Below are positions 1 to 6,704 of a DNA stretch of 7,152 nucleotides, piece after piece (positions within the stretch are counted from its first letter, which is position 1; each line of letters starts with the position of its first letter). The DNA comes from an uncultured Collinsella sp. (lineage in GTDB: Bacteria; Actinomycetota; Coriobacteriia; Coriobacteriales; Coriobacteriaceae): contig URZN01000063.1 of the NCBI GenBank assembly GCA_900552345.1, positions 1-7,152 of the forward strand. The letters run 5' to 3'. The notes beneath the pieces were generated by a model. It worked only from the letters and a program-made list of their open reading frames with translations. It made no database searches and was not told the origin of the DNA. Made by a program: the position numbers and the translations under genes.

Positions 1-561
1 CTTGGAGCCCTTACCGCGCACCAGGACAAACCCGTCATCGATATGGATATCGCCCACATCGAGCCCAACCAGTTCACTCACGCGCAAGCCGCAACCGTAA
101 AGCACTTCCAAGATGGCGTGATCGCGCAGTCCCATCTCGCCCTCGGGAAAGTCTTGATCCAGCAGTGCCGAGACGTCCTCCACCGAAAGGTATTCCGGCA
201 GGCGATCTGCCTTTTTGGGCAGGCGCAACGCCGCCGTCGGGTTTTGGGCCACGGCCCCATCGCGCACCAAAAAGGCATGCAGGCCCTTCACGGCAGCAAG
301 CGCGCGCTCCACCGAGGCGTCGGAATAGCCTCCGTCGCGGCGATCGGCAACAAAGCCCTCCACGACCTGACGGGTCACCTCTTCAAAAGACGCAATGTCA
401 GCCCGCTCCAGATAGGCGCAGTACGTCGTCAGGTCACGACGATAGGCCGCAATCGTGTTGCGCGTCAAGCCACGCTCGACCGCGAGGTAATCGAGATACT
501 CCCCCGCCGCCACGGCGAGCGACGAGGGAGTAGCTTCGGTATGTTCCTTATTCGCCGGCAC
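1..561 (-). CDS. xerD: XerD-like tyrosine recombinase, N-terminal part (cut by left edge)
   Basis: Site-specific tyrosine recombinase of the XerC/XerD family, which resolves chromosome dimers at dif sites near the terminus. The frame is open to base 1 and gives 187 residues of a protein usually about 300 long. Residues about 13-100 form the SAM-like core-binding domain (EYLDYLAVERGLTRNTIAAY, then RRDL). The catalytic domain follows, with RLPEYLSVEDVSALL and then RDHAILEVLYGCGLRVSELV. R160 in GLRVSEL is the first catalytic arginine and K184 in VRGKGSK the catalytic lysine; their spacing of 24 matches E. coli XerD R148/K172. The later His, Arg and Tyr residues lie beyond the edge. The GTG at 561 is the only start after the preceding in-frame stop; it begins 2 nt past the pyrG stop and lacks a spaced Shine-Dalgarno, so translation is probably coupled to pyrG. 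The Xer family is clear; XerD rather than XerC rests on sequence feel and the pyrG neighbour. Confidence 0.88.
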   Translation of the reverse strand, partial: MPANKEHTEATPSSLAVAAGEYLDYLAVERGLTRNTIAAYRRDLTTYCAYLERADIASFEEVTRQVVEGFVADRRDGGYSDASVERALAAVKGLHAFLVRDGAVAQNPTAALRLPKKADRLPEYLSVEDVSALLDQDFPEGEMGLRDHAILEVLYGCGLRVSELVGLDVGDIHIDDGFVLVRGKGSK

Positions 562-563
562 CC

Positions 564-2286
<1,723 letters not shown>

Positions 2287-2344
2287 ATACTCGCGACGCG
2301 CGCCGCACGCATTTTTTCTTACGCGCAATCGCATTTCTCCATCT

Positions 2345-2382
2345 CGAAACAAAACGCCGTCCGGTTGCCCAGGCGGCGTCGT
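2345..2382 (-). terminator. Rho-independent terminator after winged-helix gene
   Basis: On the minus strand ACGCCG (2379-2374) pairs with CGGCGT (2359-2354) across a 14-nt loop in which CC and GG can add pairs. TTTTGTTT follows immediately. It lies about 20 nt past the stop of the winged-helix gene and upstream of the pyrG promoter region, so it should separate the two transcripts. Confidence 0.72.
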
Positions 2383-2403
2383 TTCCACTATGAGTGCACG
2401 CTG

Positions 2404-2742
2404 TTATCGATCGGCGGCTTCATCCTCGATCAAGTCCTTCACGAGCATACCGGCACGGATGCCCTCTAGATACCATTCGCCACGCTCCGTGAGACAAATA
2501 CCATTTGCGAGCTGGCCGCCGTCGTCGCTGTAGCGCGAGACGACCTCGATGATGTCTTCGGATTCCAAGCGTTCAATTGCCGCGCGGGCGCGATACGGAG
2601 ACACCCCCACACGCTCGGCAAGCGTCTTGCGCGAAAAGCCATAAAATCCGCCGTTGTCTTCGGACAGCTGTGCGATCTCCATCAGCACCTGCACCTCGAC
2701 ACGCTTCATATCGTTGACACTCGCACGACCCTTGCCAGCCAT
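2404..2742 (-). CDS. small winged-helix DNA-binding protein
   Basis: Predicted cytosolic transcription regulator of 112 residues, with no family name recognised. A basic N-terminus (MAGKGRASVNDMKR) leads into a helix (VEVQVLMEIAQLSED, 16-29). A helix-turn-helix at about 37-65 follows (SRKTLAERVGVSPYRARAAI, then ERLESEDII), with GVS as the turn and SPYRARAAIERL as the recognition helix. A short wing (EVVSRYSDDGGQLANGICLT) and a C-terminal helix (GEWYLEGIRAGMLVKDLIED) complete it. No ligand-binding domain is visible. The start at 2742 is chosen because GAGGAGG sits 5 nt before it; a longer frame to 2832 would add 30 Cys/Pro/Gly/Ala-rich residues with no such site. The gene has its own terminator and a perfect palindrome about 60 nt upstream of the start, which suggests self-regulation. 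Its target genes are unknown. Confidence 0.85.
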   Translation of the reverse strand: MAGKGRASVNDMKRVEVQVLMEIAQLSEDNGGFYGFSRKTLAERVGVSPYRARAAIERLESEDIIEVVSRYSDDGGQLANGICLTERGEWYLEGIRAGMLVKDLIEDEAADR

Positions 2743-2747
2743 GGCAG

Positions 2748-2754
2748 CCTCCTC
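2748..2754 (-). promoter_or_regulatory. Ribosome binding site deciding the winged-helix start
   Basis: GAGGAGG on the minus strand, 5 nt before ATG 2742, is a near-perfect Shine-Dalgarno. It sets the start at the inner Met rather than the ATG at 2832. Confidence 0.85.
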
Positions 2755-2800
2755 AAACCGAGCACGGGCATCACCTGCACCGTGCGCGACCGGCACACCC

Positions 2801-2826
2801 CATGATGGCCGGCAACATCCATCATG
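2801..2826. promoter_or_regulatory. 8-bp perfect inverted repeat, candidate operator
   Basis: CATGATGG (2801-2808) and CCATCATG (2819-2826) are exact reverse complements separated by 10 bp, giving half-site centres 18 bp apart. This suits a dimeric winged-helix protein. The repeat lies between a promoter-like TATACAAT (2862-2869) and the winged-helix start. It overlaps a second small hairpin, TGCGG/CCGCA (2825-2839). It could be an operator for autorepression or an RNA hairpin in the leader. Confidence 0.45.
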
Positions 2827-2861
2827 CGGCATCCCCGCAAAAGGATGAAACAGTTAGGGTT

Positions 2862-2869
2862 ATTGTATA
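2862..2869 (-). promoter_or_regulatory. Possible -10 box for winged-helix gene
   Basis: The minus strand reads TATACAAT, containing TACAAT (5/6 to consensus). No convincing -35 lies at 16-18 nt. A start near 2855 would place the palindrome at 2801-2826 inside the 5' leader. Confidence 0.35.
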
Positions 2870-2891
2870 CCGCCCAAATCGCTTATAGGCA

Positions 2892-2920
2892 GGTAAACGG
2901 GCTATTTTTAGGTTAAACGG
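2892..2920. repeat. Two direct copies of GGT(T)AAACGG
   Basis: GGTAAACGG (2892-2900) and GGTTAAACGG (2911-2920) are near-identical, with ends 20 bp apart, roughly two helical turns. They lie in the 149-bp gap between the DUF1846 terminator and the winged-helix start, just upstream of the putative -10 box. They could be paired activator or regulator sites, or chance. Confidence 0.35.
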
Positions 2921-2929
2921 TAGCTTTGT

Positions 2930-2973
2930 TGATAAAAGGGGCACACCGAATGCATACCCGATGCGCCCCTTTC
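2930..2973 (-). terminator. Rho-independent terminator after DUF1846 gene
   Basis: On the minus strand AAAGGGGCGCA (2972-2962) pairs with TGTGCCCCTTT (2945-2935), with one G-U pair, over a 16-nt loop. TTTTATC forms the end. It lies about 20 nt past the DUF1846 stop. The single odd pair is G-U only in the minus-strand RNA (A-C in the other), which fits a terminator for this direction. Confidence 0.8.
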
Positions 2974-2991
2974 AGACCAATTAATCCAGGC

Positions 2992-4473
2992 TTAGCGGTG
3001 GAAGAAACCACGGCGCTCGAACTTGGGCTCGCAGCACACGTTGATGCCCAGCTTGCGCAACACCGTCTCGTCCGTCGGCGAGATGATCACGCTAAAGAAG
3101 GCATCGCAGCCGCGCAGCTGCTCCAGGCCCGAAAGGACGCGGGCCGCCGTCTCGCTCGTTGCCGAGGTGATCGAGAGCGCCATAAGCGTCTCGTCGGTGT
3201 GCAGGCGCGGGTTCTTGCTACCCAGGAAATGCGTCTTGAGCTTGCTGATAGGCTCGATCGCCTCATCGCTAATGACCTCGAGCTCAAGGTCAACGCCCGA
3301 GACATGCTTAAGTGCATTCATGATGAGCGAGCTCGCGGCGCCCAGGCGCGTGGAAGTCTTGCCGGTCACCACGGAGCCATCGGGCATGACCATGGCGCCT
3401 ACGGGGCCACCCGTCAGCTGCTCCCTGGTAAGGGCGGCCGAGCGTGCCGGCGAGTAGTTCTTGTCGATACCGGCCTTCTTCATAATGATCTTGAGACGGT
3501 CGACTTGCTCATCGCCCACGCCGGTACGGCGCACATTTTCGACCGCGGTAAAGTAGCGGCGGACGATCTCCATCTTGGAAGCGTCGCGGCAGGCATCGTC
3601 ATCGGTAATAGCAAAACCGACCATATTGACGCCCATGTCCGTGGGGCTCTGGTAGGGGCTCTTGCCCAGGATCTTTTCCATCAGAGCACGGACCACCGGG
3701 AAAGCCTCGACGTCACGGTTGTAGTTGACCGTGGTCTTGTTGTAGGCCTCCAAGTGGAAGGAGTCGATGATATTGGCGTCGTCGAGATCTGCCGTGGCCG
3801 CCTCGTAGGCGATGTTGACCGGATGCGTGAGGGGAAGGTTCCAGACCGGGAAGGTCTCGAACTTGGCGTAGCCGGCGGCGGTGCCGTGTTTGTGCTCGTG
3901 ATAAAGCTGCGACAGGCAGGTGGCGAGCTTACCCGAGCCAGGACCCGGCGCGGTGACCACGACGAGCGGACGGGTGGTCTCGACAAACTCGTTCTTGCCG
4001 TAGCCGTCGTCGGACACGATCAGATCGACGTCGTGGGGATAGCCCTCGATGGGATAGTGCAGCTTGGCGGGAATGCCGAGCGCGTTCAGGCGATTGCGGA
4101 AGACATCGGCGGCGGGCTGGCCGGCGTACTGGGTGATAACCACGGCCGCGACAGCAAAACCGTTGCCGCGGAACAGGTCGACCAGGCGCAAGACGTCCTC
4201 GTCATAGGTAATGCCCAGGTCGCCACGGGCCTTATTCTTCTCGATGTGGTTCGCGTTGATCGCGATGATGACCTCAACGTCATCGGCAATGCTCTTGAGC
4301 ATGCGAAACTTGCTGTCCGGTTCAAAACCCGGCAGCACGCGGCTCGCATGATAGTCATCGAACAGCTTACCGCCAAACTCCAAATAGAGCTTGCCACCAA
4401 ACTGCGAGATGCGCTCCTTAATGTGAGCAGCCTGCAGCTCGATATACTTCGCATTGTCGAAACCCTGGCGCAT
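2992..4473 (-). CDS. DUF1846 (UPF0371) family protein
   Basis: Recognised as a full-length member of DUF1846, a conserved cytosolic family without a proven reaction; 493 residues, close to the family norm. Visible landmarks from the chosen Met: GFDNAKYIELQAAHIKERI (4-22); KLYLEFGGKLFDDYHASRVL and PGF (28-50); a P-loop-like APGPGSGKLATCLSQLYHE (175-193), suggesting nucleotide or phosphate binding; SPTDMGVNMVGFAI (276-289); TGKTSTRLGAASSLIMNALK (370-389); and a C-terminal PKFERRGFFHR. No signal peptide or membrane segment. The start at 4473 is preferred because GGGAG lies 6 nt before it. The ATG at 4497 lacks a ribosome site and would sit only a few bases from the transcript start predicted by TATAAT at 4513-4518. 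The gene has its own promoter box and terminator, so it appears monocistronic. Function unknown; the P-loop reading is inference. Confidence 0.93.
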   Translation of the reverse strand: MRQGFDNAKYIELQAAHIKERISQFGGKLYLEFGGKLFDDYHASRVLPGFEPDSKFRMLKSIADDVEVIIAINANHIEKNKARGDLGITYDEDVLRLVDLFRGNGFAVAAVVITQYAGQPAADVFRNRLNALGIPAKLHYPIEGYPHDVDLIVSDDGYGKNEFVETTRPLVVVTAPGPGSGKLATCLSQLYHEHKHGTAAGYAKFETFPVWNLPLTHPVNIAYEAATADLDDANIIDSFHLEAYNKTTVNYNRDVEAFPVVRALMEKILGKSPYQSPTDMGVNMVGFAITDDDACRDASKMEIVRRYFTAVENVRRTGVGDEQVDRLKIIMKKAGIDKNYSPARSAALTREQLTGGPVGAMVMPDGSVVTGKTSTRLGAASSLIMNALKHVSGVDLELEVISDEAIEPISKLKTHFLGSKNPRLHTDETLMALSITSATSETAARVLSGLEQLRGCDAFFSVIISPTDETVLRKLGINVCCEPKFERRGFFHR

Positions 4474-4479
4474 ATATGG

Positions 4480-4484
4480 CTCCC
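4480..4484 (-). promoter_or_regulatory. Ribosome binding site deciding the DUF1846 start
   Basis: GGGAG on the minus strand, 6 nt before ATG 4473. It lies inside the eight-codon extension to 4497, arguing that those codons are untranslated. Confidence 0.7.
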
Positions 4485-4512
4485 GTCCCGTTTCCATTTA
4501 ATGTTCTAGGCG

Positions 4513-4518
4513 ATTATA
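4513..4518 (-). promoter_or_regulatory. Perfect -10 box for DUF1846 gene
   Basis: TATAAT on the minus strand, 39 nt upstream of the chosen start codon. No clear -35 is found at 16-18 nt (GTATCG at 17). Expected transcription start near 4505, giving a leader of about 30 nt. Confidence 0.55.
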
Positions 4519-4580
4519 ACGGAGCAGACCATCCCCGATACCCAGACCATCAACAGGCACCAACCAAACACGCCACCGAT

Positions 4581-4649
4581 AAGTTGCGGTGGAATAGTTC
4601 CTGTTTAACCCCTCATGACGGCCAAACAGGAACTATTCCACCGCAACTT
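4581..4649. repeat. Perfect 26-bp inverted repeat, possible REP- or MITE-like element
   Basis: The arm at 4581-4606, starting AAGTTGCGGTGG and ending CCTGTTT, is the exact reverse complement of 4624-4649. The 17-bp spacer has the palindrome TCATGA (4613-4618) at its centre. Each arm also contains a smaller palindrome, GGAATAGTTCC. There is no T-run on either side, so it is a poor intrinsic terminator. It lies between the carrier terminator and the DUF1846 promoter, carries no gene, and sits next to another hairpin at 4656-4688. A dispersed genomic palindrome or a miniature element is likely; flanking target duplications are not evident. Confidence 0.8.
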
Positions 4650-4655
4650 CCCCTT

Positions 4656-4688
4656 TTGGCGCGAAGTAACCTGACCCCTTTGCGCCAA
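4656..4688. repeat. 11-bp hairpin with TAACCTGACCC loop
   Basis: TTGGCGCGAAG (4656-4666) pairs with CTTTGCGCCAA (4678-4688) around an 11-nt loop. One pair is G-U in plus-strand RNA and C-A in minus-strand RNA, so the plus strand folds better. The core GGGGTCAGG (minus) resembles sequences found in bacterial REP-type repeats mobilised by REP-associated (RAYT) transposases; that link is inference and no transposase lies in the window. It starts 7 bp after the 26-bp inverted repeat and may be part of the same unit. Confidence 0.65.
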
Positions 4689-4804
4689 CAACAGAAACGT
4701 CGCGGGCAGAGAACGGACAGCGAACGGGTATCAGAGCGAACAAGCAGCCCCCTGCACCAATTAAGGGGAACGTCGCAGGTTGAGCATAAGTCAGCGAGCG
4801 ACGT

Positions 4805-4890
4805 CCAGGACGTACAAGTTGGCATGAAAAAGGCAAGGCATAGACCTTCTGGTCATGCCTTGCCTTTTGAATGACAAATTGTCGTCCTGG
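4805..4890. terminator. Long imperfect palindrome, probable intrinsic terminator
   Basis: The core stem AAAAGGCAAGGCAT (4828-4841) pairs exactly with 4855-4868; beyond a bulged A, GACC/GGTC close on the loop TTCT. The symmetry continues outward: CCAGGACG at 4805-4812 is the reverse complement of 4883-4890, and ACAA-TTG-CAT blocks match with few mismatches and one extra base. In minus-strand RNA the core is followed by TTTTT, so it should end transcription coming from the carrier gene, about 210 nt past its stop. Plus-strand readout ends in TTTT, so it may work both ways. The outer symmetry is longer than a normal terminator. Confidence 0.75.
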
Positions 4891-4910
4891 GCAGCGCGCA
4901 GCGTCGACTG

Positions 4911-4937
4911 GTTGCGCGGTTCGTAGAACCGCGCAAC
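4911..4937. repeat. Perfect 12-bp hairpin with 3-nt loop
   Basis: GTTGCGCGGTTC (4911-4922), loop GTA, GAACCGCGCAAC (4926-4937). Very GC-rich and exact, with no T-run on either side. In the minus direction it is the last of the hairpin series following the carrier stop. Confidence 0.85.
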
Positions 4938-5078
4938 ATGAGAGCGCCCCCTCCCGCGCACGGAACGGAAGGGGGCTAAAGGTAGGAGTCTACCGGTGGG
5001 TTTACCCCACCGGACAGACGATGACCAGGTGATCCTCTACAGGATCGTCAAGGTTTCCGTGGGGTACCCGTTGGGTAC
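4911..5078 (-). other. Multi-hairpin 3' UTR of the carrier mRNA (candidate structured RNA)
   Basis: Beginning at the base after the carrier stop codon, the minus-strand transcript can form a chain of perfect stems: GTACCC/GGGTAC (5064-5078, 3-nt loop); AGGATC/GATCCT (5031-5046), which competes with an outer GACGAT/ATCGTC pair (5017-5022 and 5044-5049); CCGGTGGG/CCCACCGG (4993-5013); GGTAG/CTACC (4981-4994); GCCCCCT/AGGGGGC (4946-4976); and the 12-bp stem at 4911-4937. None has a T-run, and the likely terminator lies further on at 4805-4890. Such a tail could protect the mRNA 3' end or give rise to a small RNA. The stems are seen directly; a function is inference. Confidence 0.5.
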
Positions 5079-6557
5079 TTAGAGCAGCACGCAGGCGACG
5101 GTCAGGATGACGGCGCAGACGACGGAGAGCGCGACGATGAGCTTAAGGGCAAACTTGAGCCAGGTCGTCCACTCGATCTTGGCCAGGGCGAGACCGCCCA
5201 TGATGGCGCCGGAGGTCGGGGTGAACAGGTTCACGACACCGATGGCGGCGGAGAAGATCATGACCATGACCTCGGGCGAGAAGCCAAGCTTAACAGCCAG
5301 CGGTCCCATGATGGGCATGGAGACGGTGGCCATACCGGAGGTCGAGGGGATCAGGAAGGACAGGCCGAAGTAGACCAGGAAGCTCATGGGAGCGAAGATC
5401 ACGCCGGACAGGCCAGCCAGAGCATTGGCGGCAGCGTCGAGGACGTAGACATCGAGGCCGGTGTTAGCCATGAGGACGGAGATACCACGGGCGAGGGCGA
5501 TGACGAGAACAACGGACATCATGTCGGCAGCGCCGGTGATGAAGGTGTTAACGATCTGCTTCTCGGACAGGCCACCGATGATACCGATCAGGACGGCCAT
5601 GAGGAAGAACCAGGTGGAAGCCTCGTCGAAGTACCACTGGCCAATGGGCAGGCCGGTGATCAGGGCAGACCAGCCCTGGACGACGGCGTTACCGTCGGCG
5701 TCGTAGACAGCGCCAGCGTCGAAGAAGTTGGCGACGCCCTCGTTGAGGTCGGCCAGCGGGATGAAGCCGACGATCATGACGACGAAGGTGAAGGCGAAGG
5801 CGATCAGAACACCCTTCTGACGACCAGTGAGCTTGACCTCCTTGTGGACCTCGGAAGCAGCCTTGCCGTGAGCCTCTTCGGCGTCCTTAAGCTCCTGCAT
5901 CGACAGGATGGTGGAACCCTTGTCAGCCTTGACCTTCTTGGCATAGTTCATCACGAAGACGATGGACATAGCGGTAGTGACAATCCACAGGACGGCACCG
6001 AGGCCGATGATGATGGACTGGTTGACCTCAATGCCAACGCCGGTCAGAGCGTCAACGGCAGCGCCGACGGCGAACGGGTTAACCGTGGAGCCCAGGCAGC
6101 CGCAGCCAGCGCCGAGCAGGACGGTAGCGGCACCGACCATGGGGTCGCAGCCAGCGGCCATCATGGTAGCGGCGAGCAGGGCGTAGAAGGGAACGGTCTC
6201 CTCGCACATACCATAGGTAGTACCACCGAGGGAGAAGATGAGCATCAGCACGGGAATGAGCATGATCTCGTTGCCCTTAAGCTTCTGCACCAGAACGGCG
6301 ATGCCGTTGTCCAGGGCGCCGGTCTCGGTCATCATGCCGAGGAAGCCGCCCAGGATCATAACGAAGAGGCAGACGGGCAGAGCGTCAGCGAAGCCCTTAA
6401 TCGGGGCGGTACAGAAATCGCTCAGACGGGCGGCAGTAACCGCGCCGCCGGACGTACCGGAGACGATAACGGTAACAACTGCAACAATTGCCAGCAGAGC
6501 AAGAAGAATGGTGAACGATGAAGGCATACCGCGCTTTTTCTTAGCGGTCTCAGTCAT
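5079..6557 (-). CDS. YfcC/DcuC-family membrane carrier, probable arginine/ornithine antiporter
   Basis: Integral membrane transporter of 492 residues in the YfcC branch of the DcuC (C4-dicarboxylate anaerobic carrier) group. After a basic cytosolic start (MTETAKKKRGMPSSF) comes a first membrane helix at about 14-34, then about ten more hydrophobic segments and a charged cytosolic loop near 206-248 (AKKVKADKGS to TGRQK). Family-type motifs: GGTTYGMCEETVPFY (111-125), GSTVNPFAVG (156-165), FLIPSTSGMATVSMPIMGPL (401-420) and LFTPTSGAIMGGLALAKIEW (444-463). The upstream ornithine carbamoyltransferase suggests an arginine deiminase locus, where streptococcal YfcC-type ArcD proteins exchange arginine for ornithine; the substrate is thus inferred from context. 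Start 6557 is chosen because AAGGGGGG lies 9 nt before it; Met codons at 6584 and 6566 lack or overlap such a site. A basic peptide or dicarboxylate carrier is the alternative. Confidence 0.87.
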   Translation of the reverse strand: MTETAKKKRGMPSSFTILLALLAIVAVVTVIVSGTSGGAVTAARLSDFCTAPIKGFADALPVCLFVMILGGFLGMMTETGALDNGIAVLVQKLKGNEIMLIPVLMLIFSLGGTTYGMCEETVPFYALLAATMMAAGCDPMVGAATVLLGAGCGCLGSTVNPFAVGAAVDALTGVGIEVNQSIIIGLGAVLWIVTTAMSIVFVMNYAKKVKADKGSTILSMQELKDAEEAHGKAASEVHKEVKLTGRQKGVLIAFAFTFVVMIVGFIPLADLNEGVANFFDAGAVYDADGNAVVQGWSALITGLPIGQWYFDEASTWFFLMAVLIGIIGGLSEKQIVNTFITGAADMMSVVLVIALARGISVLMANTGLDVYVLDAAANALAGLSGVIFAPMSFLVYFGLSFLIPSTSGMATVSMPIMGPLAVKLGFSPEVMVMIFSAAIGVVNLFTPTSGAIMGGLALAKIEWTTWLKFALKLIVALSVVCAVILTVACVLL

Positions 6558-6566
6558 AGTTCTCAT

Positions 6567-6574
6567 CCCCCCTT
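6567..6574 (-). promoter_or_regulatory. Ribosome binding site deciding the carrier start
   Basis: AAGGGGGG on the minus strand, 9 nt before ATG 6557. It lies downstream of the ATG at 6584 and directly touches the ATG at 6566, making both poorer starts. Confidence 0.7.
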
Positions 6575-6590
6575 CATAAATCATTTACTG

Positions 6591-6641
6591 ATCTCGCCCG
6601 AAGCGGCTCTTCCGTGCCGTGCCTGCCGCTCGATGCGAGAT
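6591..6641. promoter_or_regulatory. Nested inverted repeat over the carrier promoter and leader
   Basis: ATCTCGC (6591-6597) pairs with GCGAGAT (6635-6641), and inside it AGCGGC (6602-6607) pairs with GCCGCT (6625-6630), with 4-nt internal loops on both sides. The outer right arm touches the last base of the -10 box, so only the inner stem would lie fully in RNA. It could be a regulator site or a leader hairpin; no ArgR box or known riboswitch is recognised. Confidence 0.4.
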
Positions 6642-6649
6642 TTATACCA
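6641..6649 (-). promoter_or_regulatory. Extended -10 promoter element for carrier gene
   Basis: The minus strand reads TGGTATAAA, a TGn extension plus TATAAA (5/6). No -35 at 17 nt; TTGAAC lies 21 nt away, too far for a standard promoter. Start expected near 6634, leaving a leader of about 77 nt. It would allow the carrier to be expressed apart from the upstream enzyme gene. Confidence 0.5.
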
Positions 6650-6657
6650 GATAAAGC

Positions 6658-6689
6658 CGCTCGGGGTGTTCAACAATACACCCCGAGCG
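6658..6689 (-). terminator. 12-bp hairpin after ornithine carbamoyltransferase gene
   Basis: CGCTCGGGGTGT (6689-6678 on the minus strand) and its exact complement (6669-6658) form a 12-bp stem with an 8-nt loop, 15 nt past the stop codon. The following sequence GGCTTTATC has only three Ts, so termination may be partial. A leaky terminator or an mRNA processing and stability hairpin between enzyme and carrier genes would both fit. Confidence 0.6.
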
Positions 6690-6704
6690 AGATGCTAGAT
6701 GCTC

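Larger units (their letters stand above)
4474..5078. other. Gene-free, repeat-rich intergenic region
   Basis: Between the DUF1846 start and the carrier stop I see no convincing gene. Open frames here, such as plus 4476-4874, show no domain, have low-complexity or Cys/Trp/Arg-rich products and run straight through the inverted repeats. Contents from right to left: a run of hairpins (4911-5078), an 86-bp imperfect palindrome with terminator character (4805-4890), a 7-bp inverted repeat ACGTCGC/GCGACGT (4770-4776 and 4798-4804), an 11-bp hairpin (4656-4688), a perfect 26-bp inverted repeat (4581-4649), then the DUF1846 promoter. The bases 4690-4769 show nothing beyond a weak CCCCT/AGGGG pair. 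Confidence 0.8.

Noticed and set aside
2743..2832. 30-residue N-terminal extension of the winged-helix protein
   Set aside because: No ribosome site before the ATG at 2832 and the extension overlaps the palindrome; a strong GAGGAGG precedes the inner ATG.
2926..4509. 527-residue open frame on the plus strand opposite the DUF1846 gene
   Set aside because: Same antisense effect; it runs through the DUF1846 terminator hairpin and has no domain.
4476..4874. 132-residue plus-strand frame in the intergenic region
   Set aside because: It reads through three inverted repeats and the terminator core, starts inside the DUF1846 leader and has no recognisable domain.
4581..5078. CRISPR array or tandem repeat array
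   Set aside because: The repeats are different inverted repeats, not identical direct repeats with regular spacers.
5844..6521. 225-residue plus-strand frame opposite the carrier gene
   Set aside because: Low-complexity Gly/Asp/Asn/Gln-rich product that is the complement of membrane-helix codons; no start signal or domain.
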